Origin: Chitinimonas viridis
GTDB lineage: Bacteria > Pseudomonadota > Gammaproteobacteria > Burkholderiales > Chitinimonadaceae
Assembly: GCF_030409555.1 (NCBI RefSeq)
Contig: NZ_JAUFPU010000008.1
Span: 1 to 64,000, forward strand
Direction of reading: 5' to 3'
DNA: 64,000 nt
Position numbers and translations under genes: made by a program
Part shown: piece after piece, positions 45,974 through 55,313 of the stretch
Layout of the letters: every line of letters starts with the position of its first letter
Position numbering within the stretch: the stretch's first letter is position 1
Notes under the pieces: generated by a model
Told to the model about the DNA's origin: nothing
Database searches by the model: none
The model's input: the letters and a program-made list of their open reading frames with translations, nothing else

Positions 45974-48493
45974 ATGGATAGAAGACAGTTTATGAAGGCC
46001 GGTGGTTTTGTCACTGTGTCGGCCGCGACCGTGGGTTTGCCCGGTTGTGGCGGCAGCAGTGCTTCCACTGGCCCGGACACGCCACCTGCCAGCGGTAGCA
46101 GCTACAAGTTTCCCCAGAGTGTGGCCTCGGGCGACCCCAAGCCTGATGGCATCATGCTGTGGACGCGCGTGGTACCCAGCAGCGCGGACGATGTCACGAC
46201 GTCTTCTAGCGCCAGTAATTTCAGCGTTCGGGTGCTGGTCACCGAAGCCGACAACGCTGCGGCCCTGGGCGGCAATACCGCACTGAGCGGCACTACGGTG
46301 GTGGATACCACCATCCCGGTGCTGGCCGAGTTCGACAATACCGTACGCCACAAGGTTACCGGCCTGAGTGCCGGCAAGACTTACTACTACCAGTTTGTGG
46401 CGGGCGATGTGCGCTCCAAGGTAGGCCGGTTCAAGACCGCGCCGGCCAAGGATGCCGACGTGGCCCAGCTGAAGTTTGCCTTCCTCAGTTGCCAGGACTG
46501 GAGCATCAACCATTGGGGTGCATACAGCGACCTGGCCGCCCAGAACCTGGACTTCATCATCCACCTGGGCGACTACATCTACGAAACCGTGGGTGAGGCC
46601 TTCCAGACCGGCGCGGTGGAAACGCGCCACACTGCCTTGAGCCTGCCCAATGGCACCTTCAAGAACGGGGTTAGCGGCGCCAAGTACGCTACCACCCTGG
46701 CAGACTACCGCTACCTCTACAAGCAGTACCGTACTGATAGCCGCCTGCAGGCCGTGCATGAGCGCTTTGCTTTTGTGGCGGTGTGGGACGACCACGAGTT
46801 CAGCGATGACTGCTGGAACGATGCCGAGACCTACAGCAACGGCAGCTACAACGCCACGGGCGGTGACAACAATCACCAGACCACGCGTCGCCGCAGTGCT
46901 AACCAGGCCTGGTTTGAATTCATGCCGGCCGATATCTATTTCAACAACACCACACCAGACGGCTATTTCAATATCCGCATCTACCGCGAACTGCAGTTCG
47001 GCAAGCTGGCGCATCTGGTGATGACCGACGAGCGGCTGTACCGCTCCGACCATATCATCCCGGAGGCAGCCCCAAACCCGGCAACGGGCGCCGCCATAGG
47101 CAGCATAGGCAGCCGTTATATGGCGCCCGAAACCACCCTGCTGGCCATCGAGGCGCAGAAGATGGCGGGTGCCAAGGCCGTGGGGCTGGATGAGCTGGTG
47201 TTCACTTCCATCCTGGGCCAGGTGCAGCGTGACTGGTGGAAGGACACCATGAAGAATTCCACGGCGACCTGGAAGCTGTGGGGCAACGAGGTATCGCTGT
47301 TGAAGATGGGTGTGGACGGTACCAATGCCATTGCCACCCTGCTGGCCTTGCAGGCGGTACCGACCCTAGCTTCCGGCATACAGACCGCGCTGGCATCCAC
47401 CGGCGGCAATGCCGCCATTGCGGCTGTCATCGTGACTGCGCTGACCGCTGGCGCAAGCCAGGCGACGGCAGGGGCTGCCGGCATGGCACTGGCCACGGCT
47501 GATGCCATGGGAACCAGCTTGCCCGCTGCCGGGGTGGATGCTGGTCTGAGCTCGGCCGATGCGGCCATTGCGGCAGCCGCCTATATGGCAGCCAAGGCTG
47601 CAGCGGCGGGTGGTTTGGCCGCGCAGGTGGCGGCCGGCGCTCAGACCATCGCCTTTGGCATGATCAAACCCGATGTGGTGGCCAAGAAGGCAAACTCGAA
47701 CTTCATCCCCGCCAATATGAAGGCAGGTCTGGCGCCGTTCTTCACCAAGTTCGTGATCAACGCCGACCAGTGGGATGGCTACAACGCCGAGCGTAAGGCG
47801 TTGATGAAGCACCTGAAGGACAACAGCATCAAGAACGTAGTGGCGCTGACCGGGGATATCCACGCCTTCTATGCCGGTACCGTGCATGACGACTACAACG
47901 GCACTGGCGGCGGCACACCAGTCATGGTGGACCTGGTCACCGCAGGTGTCAGCTCGGACTCCTTCTTCAGCTACCTGAAGGATGCCGTGGGCAGCCTGTC
48001 GGCCAGCCTGGCTACCTTGGTGTACTACCCCTTGACTGTGCCCGTCACCGGCTTGGGTGATGTAGTGCTCAACGTCAACCTGCTGGATTACACCTTGGGT
48101 AAGGCTGCGCCTACGGCAGCGAGCTTGGCCGAGAGTCTGCGTGTACAGCTGCGTGGCGCCCTGGCGGCCAAGGGGGTGCCTGAGGCGCAACTGGATGGCT
48201 TTACCACGGCAGTGCTGACCGGCTTGCAGGCTGCCCCGGCGTTTACTGGCCAGCTGCTGCCGCTGGCCGGGCAGCTGTCCAGCCTGAACAGCAACCCCTG
48301 GTTGAAGTTGGCCAATACCGATGCGCAGGGCTATGCCGTGGTGACGCTGACGACGGCTGGCCTGAGCTGCGAGTTCCGCCAGGTGAACAAGCTGGTGGGC
48401 GGCAATGCGCCCTCGGCTTCGACGCTGGTGGCCAAGACCACTACGGCCACGGTGAGCAAGGATGTGGCTGCGGTAACCGTCAGCGGTAGCTGA
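45974..48493 (+). CDS. phoD: Tat-exported PhoD-type alkaline phosphatase with an alanine-rich insertion
   Basis: A protein of 839 residues. The N-terminus has a twin-arginine signal (DRRQFMKAGGF) and a possible lipobox (LPGC near residue 26). The PhoD N-terminal domain (FPQSVASGDPKPDGIMLWTRV) and the metallophosphatase motifs HLGDYIYE (D200), WDDHEF (D272, D273, H274) and TGDIHAFYAG (D628, H630) identify a phosphodiesterase/alkaline phosphatase D. Between WKLWGNEV (about 434) and VINADQWDGYNAER (about 593) lies an insertion of roughly 140 residues, very rich in Ala and predicted helical, absent from typical PhoD. The C-terminus is also extended. AGGAG precedes the ATG. Confidence 0.92.
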   Translation: MDRRQFMKAGGFVTVSAATVGLPGCGGSSASTGPDTPPASGSSYKFPQSVASGDPKPDGIMLWTRVVPSSADDVTTSSSASNFSVRVLVTEADNAAALGGNTALSGTTVVDTTIPVLAEFDNTVRHKVTGLSAGKTYYYQFVAGDVRSKVGRFKTAPAKDADVAQLKFAFLSCQDWSINHWGAYSDLAAQNLDFIIHLGDYIYETVGEAFQTGAVETRHTALSLPNGTFKNGVSGAKYATTLADYRYLYKQYRTDSRLQAVHERFAFVAVWDDHEFSDDCWNDAETYSNGSYNATGGDNNHQTTRRRSANQAWFEFMPADIYFNNTTPDGYFNIRIYRELQFGKLAHLVMTDERLYRSDHIIPEAAPNPATGAAIGSIGSRYMAPETTLLAIEAQKMAGAKAVGLDELVFTSILGQVQRDWWKDTMKNSTATWKLWGNEVSLLKMGVDGTNAIATLLALQAVPTLASGIQTALASTGGNAAIAAVIVTALTAGASQATAGAAGMALATADAMGTSLPAAGVDAGLSSADAAIAAAAYMAAKAAAAGGLAAQVAAGAQTIAFGMIKPDVVAKKANSNFIPANMKAGLAPFFTKFVINADQWDGYNAERKALMKHLKDNSIKNVVALTGDIHAFYAGTVHDDYNGTGGGTPVMVDLVTAGVSSDSFFSYLKDAVGSLSASLATLVYYPLTVPVTGLGDVVLNVNLLDYTLGKAAPTAASLAESLRVQLRGALAAKGVPEAQLDGFTTAVLTGLQAAPAFTGQLLPLAGQLSSLNSNPWLKLANTDAQGYAVVTLTTAGLSCEFRQVNKLVGGNAPSASTLVAKTTTATVSKDVAAVTVSGS

Positions 48494-48512
48494 TTAGGTT
48501 TGCCTGACTGTC

Positions 48513-48545
48513 GCAACAGCCCCGCCCTGGCGGGGCTGTTGCTTT
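48513..48545 (+). terminator. Intrinsic terminator of phoD
   Basis: A 14-bp stem (gcaacagccccgcc / ggcggggctgttgc) with a minimal loop is followed by TTT, beginning 19 nt after the phoD stop codon. Confidence 0.85.
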
Positions 48546-48660
48546 GTGGGAGGCCGCTTTGCCTGCCCTGCAGGATGACCGTTCAGCGCATGGCCCGAAT
48601 TTCGCTTAAGGAGATAGCCTGCCATGCCGATAAGGCTTTATCCCACTGAGAGCTGCCGCC

Positions 48661-49410
48661 ATGAATCTGTCCCCGCTCCATCCATCACTACCCAGCCTGT
48701 ATCAGCAGCCGGCCAATAGCGGTGCGCAGAGTTCCACGCGCCAGCAGGAGGCGGGCAGGGCCAGGGACGCCAGCGATACCTTGATACGTGCCAGCGATAT
48801 TATGCAAAAGCGGGTAGAACAGATGCAGGGTGCCATGGGGGACATGGCGCTCGGCTTGGCCCAGGGCTTTGCGCAGAGCTTGCTGGGCAGTGCGGCCGAG
48901 GGCGCCACCATACAGTTTGACGAGACCGCCATTGCCAGCCGATCTCGCTTCAGTGCAGCCGCATTCAATCGTACCGACGAGAACGGCCAACTGCGCGCTG
49001 CGGGCTTCCAACTGGAGGACGCCAGCGAATTTACCGGCCGAGGCACCATTACCACGGCGGATGGACGGACCTTTGAGTTCGAGCTGGAAATTCGCTACAG
49101 CGCATCGCTCACGTCGCTGGCGGCCGAACGCCGCAGTGGCGGAGAGGCAGTGCCGACGACGGTCGGCGGCGGCAACCGTCTACCGCTATCGGCAGACTTT
49201 GCCGGCTCGGCGGTCGACCTACTCGACAGGCTGACCAGCGAGCCGGTGCGCCTGCCCTTTGCCTTGACTTGGAACCCGGCGGGCGAAGATCAATCTGCGG
49301 TGGCCGGCGACATGGCCATGCGCATCCTGGGTTTGCCGGGCGGCGAACGTTATCTCGACTGGCTGCCAGACTGGCAGGGCGATCAGGGCGGCGTGGATAT
49401 GCGGGTGTGA
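48661..49410 (+). CDS. Protein of unknown function, 249 residues
   Basis: Not recognised with certainty. The first ~85 residues are hydrophilic and helical without a signal peptide (a Gln/Ser-rich start, then SDIMQKRVEQMQGAMGDMAL and a small-residue helix). Residues about 105-145 form a beta pattern (FQLEDASEFTGRGTITTADG, RTFEFELEI). The C-terminal part (VDLLDRLTSEPVRLPFALTW, then GLPGGERYLDWLP) is compact. A strong terminator upstream makes it a separate unit. No good Shine-Dalgarno sequence precedes the ATG. Composition matches the neighbours, so it is likely a real gene. Confidence 0.75.
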   Translation: MNLSPLHPSLPSLYQQPANSGAQSSTRQQEAGRARDASDTLIRASDIMQKRVEQMQGAMGDMALGLAQGFAQSLLGSAAEGATIQFDETAIASRSRFSAAAFNRTDENGQLRAAGFQLEDASEFTGRGTITTADGRTFEFELEIRYSASLTSLAAERRSGGEAVPTTVGGGNRLPLSADFAGSAVDLLDRLTSEPVRLPFALTWNPAGEDQSAVAGDMAMRILGLPGGERYLDWLPDWQGDQGGVDMRV

Positions 49411-49435
49411 GCCGGGCAGGGCTTACATATGCGAG

Positions 49436-49855
49436 CTATTTGCTACGCTTGTCTGCTTTCGCCTTTACGGTCGCGTTATTGAGTTCGATAGCGGCACATA
49501 TCAGTGCCTTGAACGCGGTGGCGTCGACCACCTCGCCCTCCCGAATATCGATTGCCCGCCTGGTATTGCCCTCCAGGCTGGCGTTGAAGAGCTTGTCGGG
49601 GTCGCTCAGCGCCGCCCCCTTGATGAAGGTCAGCTTCACAACGGACTTGTAGGACTCGCCGGTACAGATGATCCCATTGTGCGACCATACCGGCGTACCC
49701 ATCCACTTCCACTCCTCGACGACATCAGGGTCGGCTTCCTGGATCAGCGCGCGCATCCTGGCTAGAGTCTCCCCACGCCAGCCGCCGAGCTCGGCAATCT
49801 TGTCGTCTATCAGTTCGGATGCCAACTGGCTTTCCATCGCGTGCGACTGCTTCAT
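49436..49855 (-). CDS. DUF1801-family protein
   Basis: A protein of 139 residues of the DUF1801/YdhG-like family: LARMRALIQEADPDVVEEWKW, GTPVWSHNGIICTGESYKSVVKLTF, GAALSDPDKLFNASLEGNTRRAI, and a Lys-rich C-terminus. Members are small cytosolic proteins of unknown function. AGGAGG lies directly upstream. It is convergent with the preceding 249-residue gene, 25 nt away, with no terminator between them. Confidence 0.88.
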   Translation of the reverse strand: MKQSHAMESQLASELIDDKIAELGGWRGETLARMRALIQEADPDVVEEWKWMGTPVWSHNGIICTGESYKSVVKLTFIKGAALSDPDKLFNASLEGNTRRAIDIREGEVVDATAFKALICAAIELNNATVKAKADKRSK

Positions 49856-50287
49856 GCTTTCCTCCTGAACGATCTGGTTTTTCCTCGTCTTTTCCAGAAC
49901 AAGCCTAGCCTAGATTCCCTGGCAATGGCCGACGCCAGGTTTCCCTAGCCTGGGCTACTCTGCCTATTGTGCCAGTGTCCAAAGGGGAAACGCCGGCACA
50001 GCTGAATGGTGGGCCAACTGCGCCCGCTGACCGGAGCGGGGTATCCGGTCTTCAATCTCAAGCTCCCACTTCGTTTTGCTCCACCGGGCATATCACCGGC
50101 AAGCAGCATTGGAACGGGGGCGTCAGGTGGTGGTCTATCGGCCTGCGGTATCGCGTTGCAGTTTTGGCAAGCCGTCGCGCCAGGGTTGCTGTCAGGTGAG
50201 CGAAGCCGCCCGATTGAGTATCTGGCATTCGGCCCCTTGGGGCTTCGTGTAACCTTGCTTTTGCCTATCTAAATTGCTGGAGTCCTT
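49856..50287. other. 432-nt gap, nothing convincing
   Basis: Two overlapping plus-strand frames (49969-50199 and 50006-50272) lack ribosome binding sites and protein-like composition and are not called. No hairpin with a T run, tRNA or repeat was seen. The promoters of the DUF1801 gene and of the nitronate monooxygenase gene should lie here. Confidence 0.45.
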
Positions 50288-51340
50288 ATGCTTGGTTCGA
50301 CCTTGTTCGGTACTAGCTATCCCCTGATACAAGCACCCTTGGCCGGGGTACAGGCCAGTGCCATGGCCATTGCGGTGAGCCGCGCCGGTGGCCTCGGTTC
50401 CTTGCCTGCGGCCATGCTGTCGCTGGAGGCGTTGCGTACCGAGTTGGCAGCGATACAGGCCGGAACCGACCAGCCTTACAACGTGAATTTCTTCTGCCAT
50501 ACGCCACCTAGCCCGGTGGCAGAACGGGAGGCTGTCTGGCGGGCTGCCTTGTCGCCGTATTATCGCGAGCTGGGGCTGGATATCGATAGCGTGCCGGCAG
50601 GGGCGGGGCGTATGCCATTCACGCAGGAGGCGGCCGAGGTGTTGGCCGAGTTCAGGCCCCCGGTGGTGAGTTTTCATTTCGGCCTGCCGTCAGATGACTT
50701 GCTGGCACGCGTACGGAGTTGGGGCGCCAAGGTGATTTCCTCGGCTACCACCGTGGCCGAGGCCCGCTGGCTGGAGGCGCGCGGCGTCGATGCCATCATT
50801 GCGCAGGGGCTGGAGGCAGGCGGGCATCGGGGCATGTTTCTGTCGGATGACCTCAGTACCCAACAAGGTACCTTTGCCTTGCTGCCGCAAGTGGTGGCAG
50901 CGGTGAAGGTGCCGGTGATCGCAGCTGGTGGCATAGCAGATGCCCGGGGCGTGCGTGCGGCGCTGGCGCTGGGTGCTGCCGCGGTGCAGGTAGGTACGGC
51001 CTATATGCTGTGCCATGAAGCCACAACCAGCTCAGTGCACCGGGCGGCCTTGCAGAGCGACGCGGCGCAGCATACGGCGCTGACCAATCTGTTTACCGGG
51101 CGGCCCGCGCGGGGCATCGTCAATCGGGTGATGCGTGAACTGGGGCCGATCAGTGCAGCGGTACCGGCTTTTCCCCTTGCCACGGCGGCCATGGCGCCTT
51201 TGCGCAGCCAGGCCGAGGCGGCGGGTAGCGGTGATTTCTCGCCTTTATGGTCGGGCCAGAACCCAACGGGCTGCCGGGCGGTATCGGCGGCAGAAATGAC
51301 CCGGCTGCTGGCGGTGGGCTGCGGGACCAGTGAGGGGTGA
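50288..51340 (+). CDS. Nitronate monooxygenase (2-nitropropane dioxygenase type)
   Basis: An FMN-dependent TIM-barrel enzyme of 350 residues. Visible family features: the N-terminal YPLIQAPLAGVQASAMAIAVSRAGGLGSLPA, the flavin-site stretch GVDAIIAQGLEAGGHRG, VPVIAAGGIADARGVRAALALGAAAVQVGTAYMLC, and the terminal GCRAVSAAEMTRLL. Such enzymes oxidise alkyl nitronates, including propionate-3-nitronate, with oxygen. GGAG lies just before the ATG. It is a single gene convergent with the pel operon, 54 nt away. Confidence 0.94.
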   Translation: MLGSTLFGTSYPLIQAPLAGVQASAMAIAVSRAGGLGSLPAAMLSLEALRTELAAIQAGTDQPYNVNFFCHTPPSPVAEREAVWRAALSPYYRELGLDIDSVPAGAGRMPFTQEAAEVLAEFRPPVVSFHFGLPSDDLLARVRSWGAKVISSATTVAEARWLEARGVDAIIAQGLEAGGHRGMFLSDDLSTQQGTFALLPQVVAAVKVPVIAAGGIADARGVRAALALGAAAVQVGTAYMLCHEATTSSVHRAALQSDAAQHTALTNLFTGRPARGIVNRVMRELGPISAAVPAFPLATAAMAPLRSQAEAAGSGDFSPLWSGQNPTGCRAVSAAEMTRLLAVGCGTSEG

Positions 51341-51394
51341 TGGACTGTTGTACCGCCGTAGGCACGACAGGCTCCCGCACGCCCCTCAAGGTCG

Positions 51395-52765
51395 CTACTG
51401 AAGCATGAAGGTTTCGTACTCCAGGGTTTCCAGCTTGCGATCCAGTACCAGCATGGCCACGGTCACCGTCAGCAGCATAGCGGCAGCAAAACCGTAGCCA
51501 TAGAAGGCCGCGCCCAGGTAGAGGCTGATGGAGGTGAACAGCACGTTGCTGACCACCAGCAAGCCGGTCAGCATCAGCACGATGCGGCGGCGATCAAGGT
51601 AGAAGAACACGTTTAGCAAACCGAGGAACACCACCTGCAGGCCGGCAGACACTACGTCGACATAGAGCAGGGGCAGGTGCAGGCGGCTGATGTGCAGGGC
51701 GTCGAGCAGGATGGGGCCGAGGGCGAACACCAGCAGGATGGCGATGCCCTGGATCTTGACGATCTCGGCGATGCCCTGGCGTATGGTAGCCACCATCTCG
51801 TTGCGCATTTCCTCGATGTACTGCAGCGTTTCGCCCTCGCGCACCGCGTTGTAGAACTTCTCGTAGTACTCGACGAAGTCTGTCTCCATCCGCACCAGGA
51901 ACACCGCCATGCCAGGGATGATGCTGAGGTAGGCCAGAAAGATGGGGAAGTCGTAGATTTCGGATGCGCGTAATGGGCCTATGACCTGGTTGGAGGTATA
52001 GGGGTAGTACCAGAAGATGAACTTGTCTGCCCAGGCCGCCAGATTGTAGAAAAAGCCGGTCCAGATCAGGCTGGGGTAGACCTTGCGTACCTCCAACCAG
52101 TCGAAGCGGACAAAGTCGGCGCCGGGGAACTCATACAGCACCAGCGCCACCATGCCCCACAGCAGCACGCTCTGGCCGATGAAGAACCCCCCCATCAGGC
52201 CTTCCAGACCGAAAGGGCGCATCAGCAGCGCGGCAGCGACGGTGATGCTGTAGCCCAGGAAGAACAGCAGCACGATGGCCTTGTAGCGCTTCATGCCGCT
52301 AAGGAAGATGGCGGCGATCCAGATATCGGACATGACCACGAAGGAGCCGGCCAGCAGCAGGCGGTAGAGCACGCTCTCCTCGGGGAACAGGAACAAGGCC
52401 GAGAGACCGCCCAGCAGGCCTGCGGCCAAGGTGACTGCCAACAGCACGCCATTGAAGTTGGCGAGCACGATGTAATCCTTGTGCTCGAATAGCCGGTCGG
52501 CAATAAAGCGGGTGAAGCCTAGCTGGATGAACCCCGTCAGTATCAGGCTGACCGCCATGATATAGGTGACGGTGACCTGGAACTGGGCAATGAGGAAATC
52601 CGGTACCACCACGGCGATGCTGAAAAAACCGATCAGTAGCACCCCCAGGATGGACAGTACCCAGGGGCCGGAGCTGATCAGGCCGGCGTAGAAATAGCCC
52701 TGCAGCAGGCCTAGATAGCCTTTTTTGTTCAGGAGCTTGCGCAGCTCGAAGCCTATCCCCGCCAT
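51395..52765 (-). CDS. pelG: Pel exopolysaccharide transporter PelG
   Basis: A membrane protein of 456 residues with about 12 helices, the inner-membrane translocase of the Pel system. It belongs to the MATE/polysaccharide-exporter-like group. Diagnostic stretches include GIGFELRKLLNKKGYLGLLQGYFYAG at the N-terminus and FFYNLAAWADKFIFWY in the middle. Length equals that of Pseudomonas aeruginosa PelG. Its ATG overlaps the pelF stop by one base. It is the last gene of the operon, and it works with PelD, PelE and PelF at the inner membrane. Confidence 0.97.
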   Translation of the reverse strand: MAGIGFELRKLLNKKGYLGLLQGYFYAGLISSGPWVLSILGVLLIGFFSIAVVVPDFLIAQFQVTVTYIMAVSLILTGFIQLGFTRFIADRLFEHKDYIVLANFNGVLLAVTLAAGLLGGLSALFLFPEESVLYRLLLAGSFVVMSDIWIAAIFLSGMKRYKAIVLLFFLGYSITVAAALLMRPFGLEGLMGGFFIGQSVLLWGMVALVLYEFPGADFVRFDWLEVRKVYPSLIWTGFFYNLAAWADKFIFWYYPYTSNQVIGPLRASEIYDFPIFLAYLSIIPGMAVFLVRMETDFVEYYEKFYNAVREGETLQYIEEMRNEMVATIRQGIAEIVKIQGIAILLVFALGPILLDALHISRLHLPLLYVDVVSAGLQVVFLGLLNVFFYLDRRRIVLMLTGLLVVSNVLFTSISLYLGAAFYGYGFAAAMLLTVTVAMLVLDRKLETLEYETFMLQ

Positions 52766-54324
52766 CAGGCCACCGTCTCGGTATCGGTGGTGTCCGGCGT
52801 AGCGGTCTCGCCCAGCAGTTCCTGGTATAGCGTGCGATAACGGCCGAACATCAGGTCATCGGTATAGAAGCGCTCCACCCGGGCGACGGCCGCGGCCTGG
52901 CAGGCCTGCCAGACGTCGAAGTGTGACAGCAGGCGCAGGCAGGCCCTGCCCAGGGCCTCGGGGTTGGCAATGGGTACGACTTCGCCGGAGGGCCCCAGGG
53001 CCTTGTCTTCGTCTGTCAGGCCGTAGATCAGCTGGCTGCAGGAGCCTACATCGGTGGTGACCGCCGGGATACCGGCGGCATAGCCTTCCAGCAAGGACAG
53101 CGGCAGCGCCTCGGAGATGGAGGAGAGGATCAGCAGCTTGACCTTGGGGAAAATGTCCTCTGGCTTCTGGAAGCCCAGGAACTTGACGTTGTTGCTGAGC
53201 CCCAGGCTTTCCACCAGGTCGCGGCATTCCTGCGCGTAGGCCGGGTCTTCGTTATCGGGGCCGACTATCCAGCCTTCGGCATTGGGTAGCTCGTTGGCGA
53301 CGGTACGCATGCCGCGTATGAACGTCTTGATGTCCTTGATGGGCACTACCCGGCCCAGCAGGCAGAGTATGGGCGGGCTCTTGGGGCTGTCGTCGCGGTT
53401 GGGGCGTATGGGGGCGAAGCGGGTCAGCTTGATGCCGTTGGGGATATTCAGGGTGCGCTCGGCCGGGGCGCCGTCCTCTACCTGCCGCAGGCGGTTGTTC
53501 TCGTACAGTGCCACGATCTTGTCGGAGGCGTCGTAGCAGGCCAGGCCCAGACCCTGGAAGAAGCGTATCCACAGGCTGCGGAAGTAGCTCAGTTCGCTGG
53601 CGTGCTTCTGGAAGGCATCGCGGTTGTCGCGCACCCAGTTGCTCTGGAACAGGTCTATCTTGCGTTCCTTGGTATAGATGCCGTGCTCGCTGGTGAGCAG
53701 GGGCTTGAGCCGCTTGTTCTTGAGCAGGGCGCCCAGATAGCCGGCATAGCCGGTAGATACCGTGTGGAACAGCCGCACCGGTATGAGGTTCTGGGTGACA
53801 CGGGCCAGTGTCCACAAGGGCTCGTGCATGGAGCGGACGGTCCAGAAGTAATCGACAAAGGAGGGGTCGGTACACCGCTCGCGATACTGTTGGCAGATGT
53901 ATTCCCAACTGGTCTTGGCATAGAGAAATTCGGCCTCGCCCACATCCTTGCTATCGAGCAGCATGCTGGCCAGCGCCTTGAACACGGCATCGCCGCCCTC
54001 GGTGCTGCCGGAGCGGAACCAATCGTGCAGCTCACGCACGGTCTGCATGGTCTGCGGGTCACCCTTGCGGGGCTTGGTTTCGGATTCGCCGTGCTTCTCG
54101 TGCAGGAAGTGGGTTTCCAGGTGCACCACGTTGTCGGGCATCTGGTAGCGTGGCTGGCCGTATTCATCGGGATTGGAGCCGATGAAGACGATGGCGTAGC
54201 GATATTCAGGGAAGGCCGTCACCATCTGGTGTACCCAGCTGGAGACACCGCCCGAGATATAGGGATAGGTGCCCTCCAGCAGCAGGGCAATATCGGCGGA
54301 ATCGGCTTTGCGTATGATGGCCAT
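52765..54324 (-). CDS. pelF: Pel glycosyltransferase PelF (GT4)
   Basis: A cytosolic GT-B glycosyltransferase of 519 residues that polymerises the Pel chain. The start MAIIRKADSADIALLLEGTY overlaps the pelE stop by one base; the frame is open further upstream but overlaps pelE. Motifs: GGVSSWVHQM near residue 25, LGRVVPIKDIKTFI, and the EX7E pair E405/E413 (EALPLSLLE) typical of GT4 enzymes. In other bacteria it needs the PelD-PelE-PelG complex for activity. Confidence 0.97.
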   Translation of the reverse strand: MAIIRKADSADIALLLEGTYPYISGGVSSWVHQMVTAFPEYRYAIVFIGSNPDEYGQPRYQMPDNVVHLETHFLHEKHGESETKPRKGDPQTMQTVRELHDWFRSGSTEGGDAVFKALASMLLDSKDVGEAEFLYAKTSWEYICQQYRERCTDPSFVDYFWTVRSMHEPLWTLARVTQNLIPVRLFHTVSTGYAGYLGALLKNKRLKPLLTSEHGIYTKERKIDLFQSNWVRDNRDAFQKHASELSYFRSLWIRFFQGLGLACYDASDKIVALYENNRLRQVEDGAPAERTLNIPNGIKLTRFAPIRPNRDDSPKSPPILCLLGRVVPIKDIKTFIRGMRTVANELPNAEGWIVGPDNEDPAYAQECRDLVESLGLSNNVKFLGFQKPEDIFPKVKLLILSSISEALPLSLLEGYAAGIPAVTTDVGSCSQLIYGLTDEDKALGPSGEVVPIANPEALGRACLRLLSHFDVWQACQAAAVARVERFYTDDLMFGRYRTLYQELLGETATPDTTDTETVA

Positions 54325-55313
54325 CAGGCAGTTTGCGTCCAGTAGCGTTGCAGGGCGTTGACCAGGGGTGATTGCCCCTCGGCAGGCAGTTGCGCCATCA
54401 AGCGCCTTACTTCCTGGTAGTTCTTCTTGCGCCAGGCCAGTTCGGCCAAGTAGGGCACCACACTGCTCACCGGCTGGCCAAATGCTTGGGCCGCCATGAA
54501 GCAGGGCAGGGCGGCGTCGGCCTGGTTGTTCTCCAGCCGTATCTTGCCCAGCAGCATCCATAGTCCGGCATCCTCTGCCATGCGGTCCAGGCAGCTCAGC
54601 GCATAGCGCTCGGCCTGGGCCAGCGTGTGGCGGCGCATGTCGCCCTGGACCAGACGGTTGTGCACCAGCTCCCAGTTCAGTTGCGCCAGCGAGCGGTCGC
54701 GATCCAGCCTGGCCTTGTCATCAGCCGGCTCCTCGTGGTTGAGGCGGTGGATATGCTCGGCGATTTCGCGCTCCTGGTTGGCCAGGATGCCATAGGCCAC
54801 CAGCCGGATATCATCAACATCGCCTGACAGTGCCTCGTGCAGCAGGGGGTTGGCCAGGCGGCGGGGCATGGCCTGGGTGGTCAGCAGTGCCTTCATGCGG
54901 ATATCGGTGCGGGCGCTGGGGTTGAACATCAGTGCCTTGACCCCGCCTGCGGCGTAGGCTCGGGGGCTCTGACCCCGGCCGGAACGGTAGTTGGGCGGCT
55001 CGACCTCGCCAAAGGGGGCGAAGACTTCTTCCCGCTTGACGAAGCGGGCCAGGATCACGGCCAGCAGGATGCCCAGCACGCTGATGCCGGGGATGAAGAA
55101 GCAGAGCGAAAAGAACAGCAACAACGGTGCACGGGCCGGAAAGCGGTAGTGCGGCGGCAGGAAGTGCAGCCCGGTGAACGAGAACACGACGCAGGCCAGG
55201 GCATGGCTGGCTAGCAGCAAGGTGACCCGCAAGGGCTCAGCCTCTCCGGTGATCAGCGCCCCCAAAGCACCGATATCAAGACTGGCAGCAAACAGCAGCC
55301 GACCGCCTATCAC
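54324..55313 (-). CDS. pelE: Pel complex inner-membrane protein PelE
   Basis: A protein of 329 residues. The N-terminal ~100 residues contain membrane helices (RVTLLLASHALACVVF, LLLFFSLCFFIPGISVLGILLAVILA), followed by a cytosolic helical region of tetratricopeptide type (NWELVHNRLVQGDM, LMLLGKIRLENNQADAALPCFMAAQAF-like repeats). PelE joins PelD and PelF in the synthase complex. It overlaps pelD by 4 nt (ATGA) and pelF by one base. Confidence 0.95.
   Translation of the reverse strand: MIGGRLLFAASLDIGALGALITGEAEPLRVTLLLASHALACVVFSFTGLHFLPPHYRFPARAPLLLFFSLCFFIPGISVLGILLAVILARFVKREEVFAPFGEVEPPNYRSGRGQSPRAYAAGGVKALMFNPSARTDIRMKALLTTQAMPRRLANPLLHEALSGDVDDIRLVAYGILANQEREIAEHIHRLNHEEPADDKARLDRDRSLAQLNWELVHNRLVQGDMRRHTLAQAERYALSCLDRMAEDAGLWMLLGKIRLENNQADAALPCFMAAQAFGQPVSSVVPYLAELAWRKKNYQEVRRLMAQLPAEGQSPLVNALQRYWTQTA

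Noticed and set aside
45932-47053. A 373-codon minus-strand ORF opposite the phoD start
   Set aside because: Antisense shadow; the phoD frame shows a Tat signal and metallophosphatase motifs.
49969-50272. Two overlapping plus-strand ORFs in the gap before nitronate monooxygenase
   Set aside because: No ribosome binding site, no recognisable segment, and only partial length; treated as chance frames.
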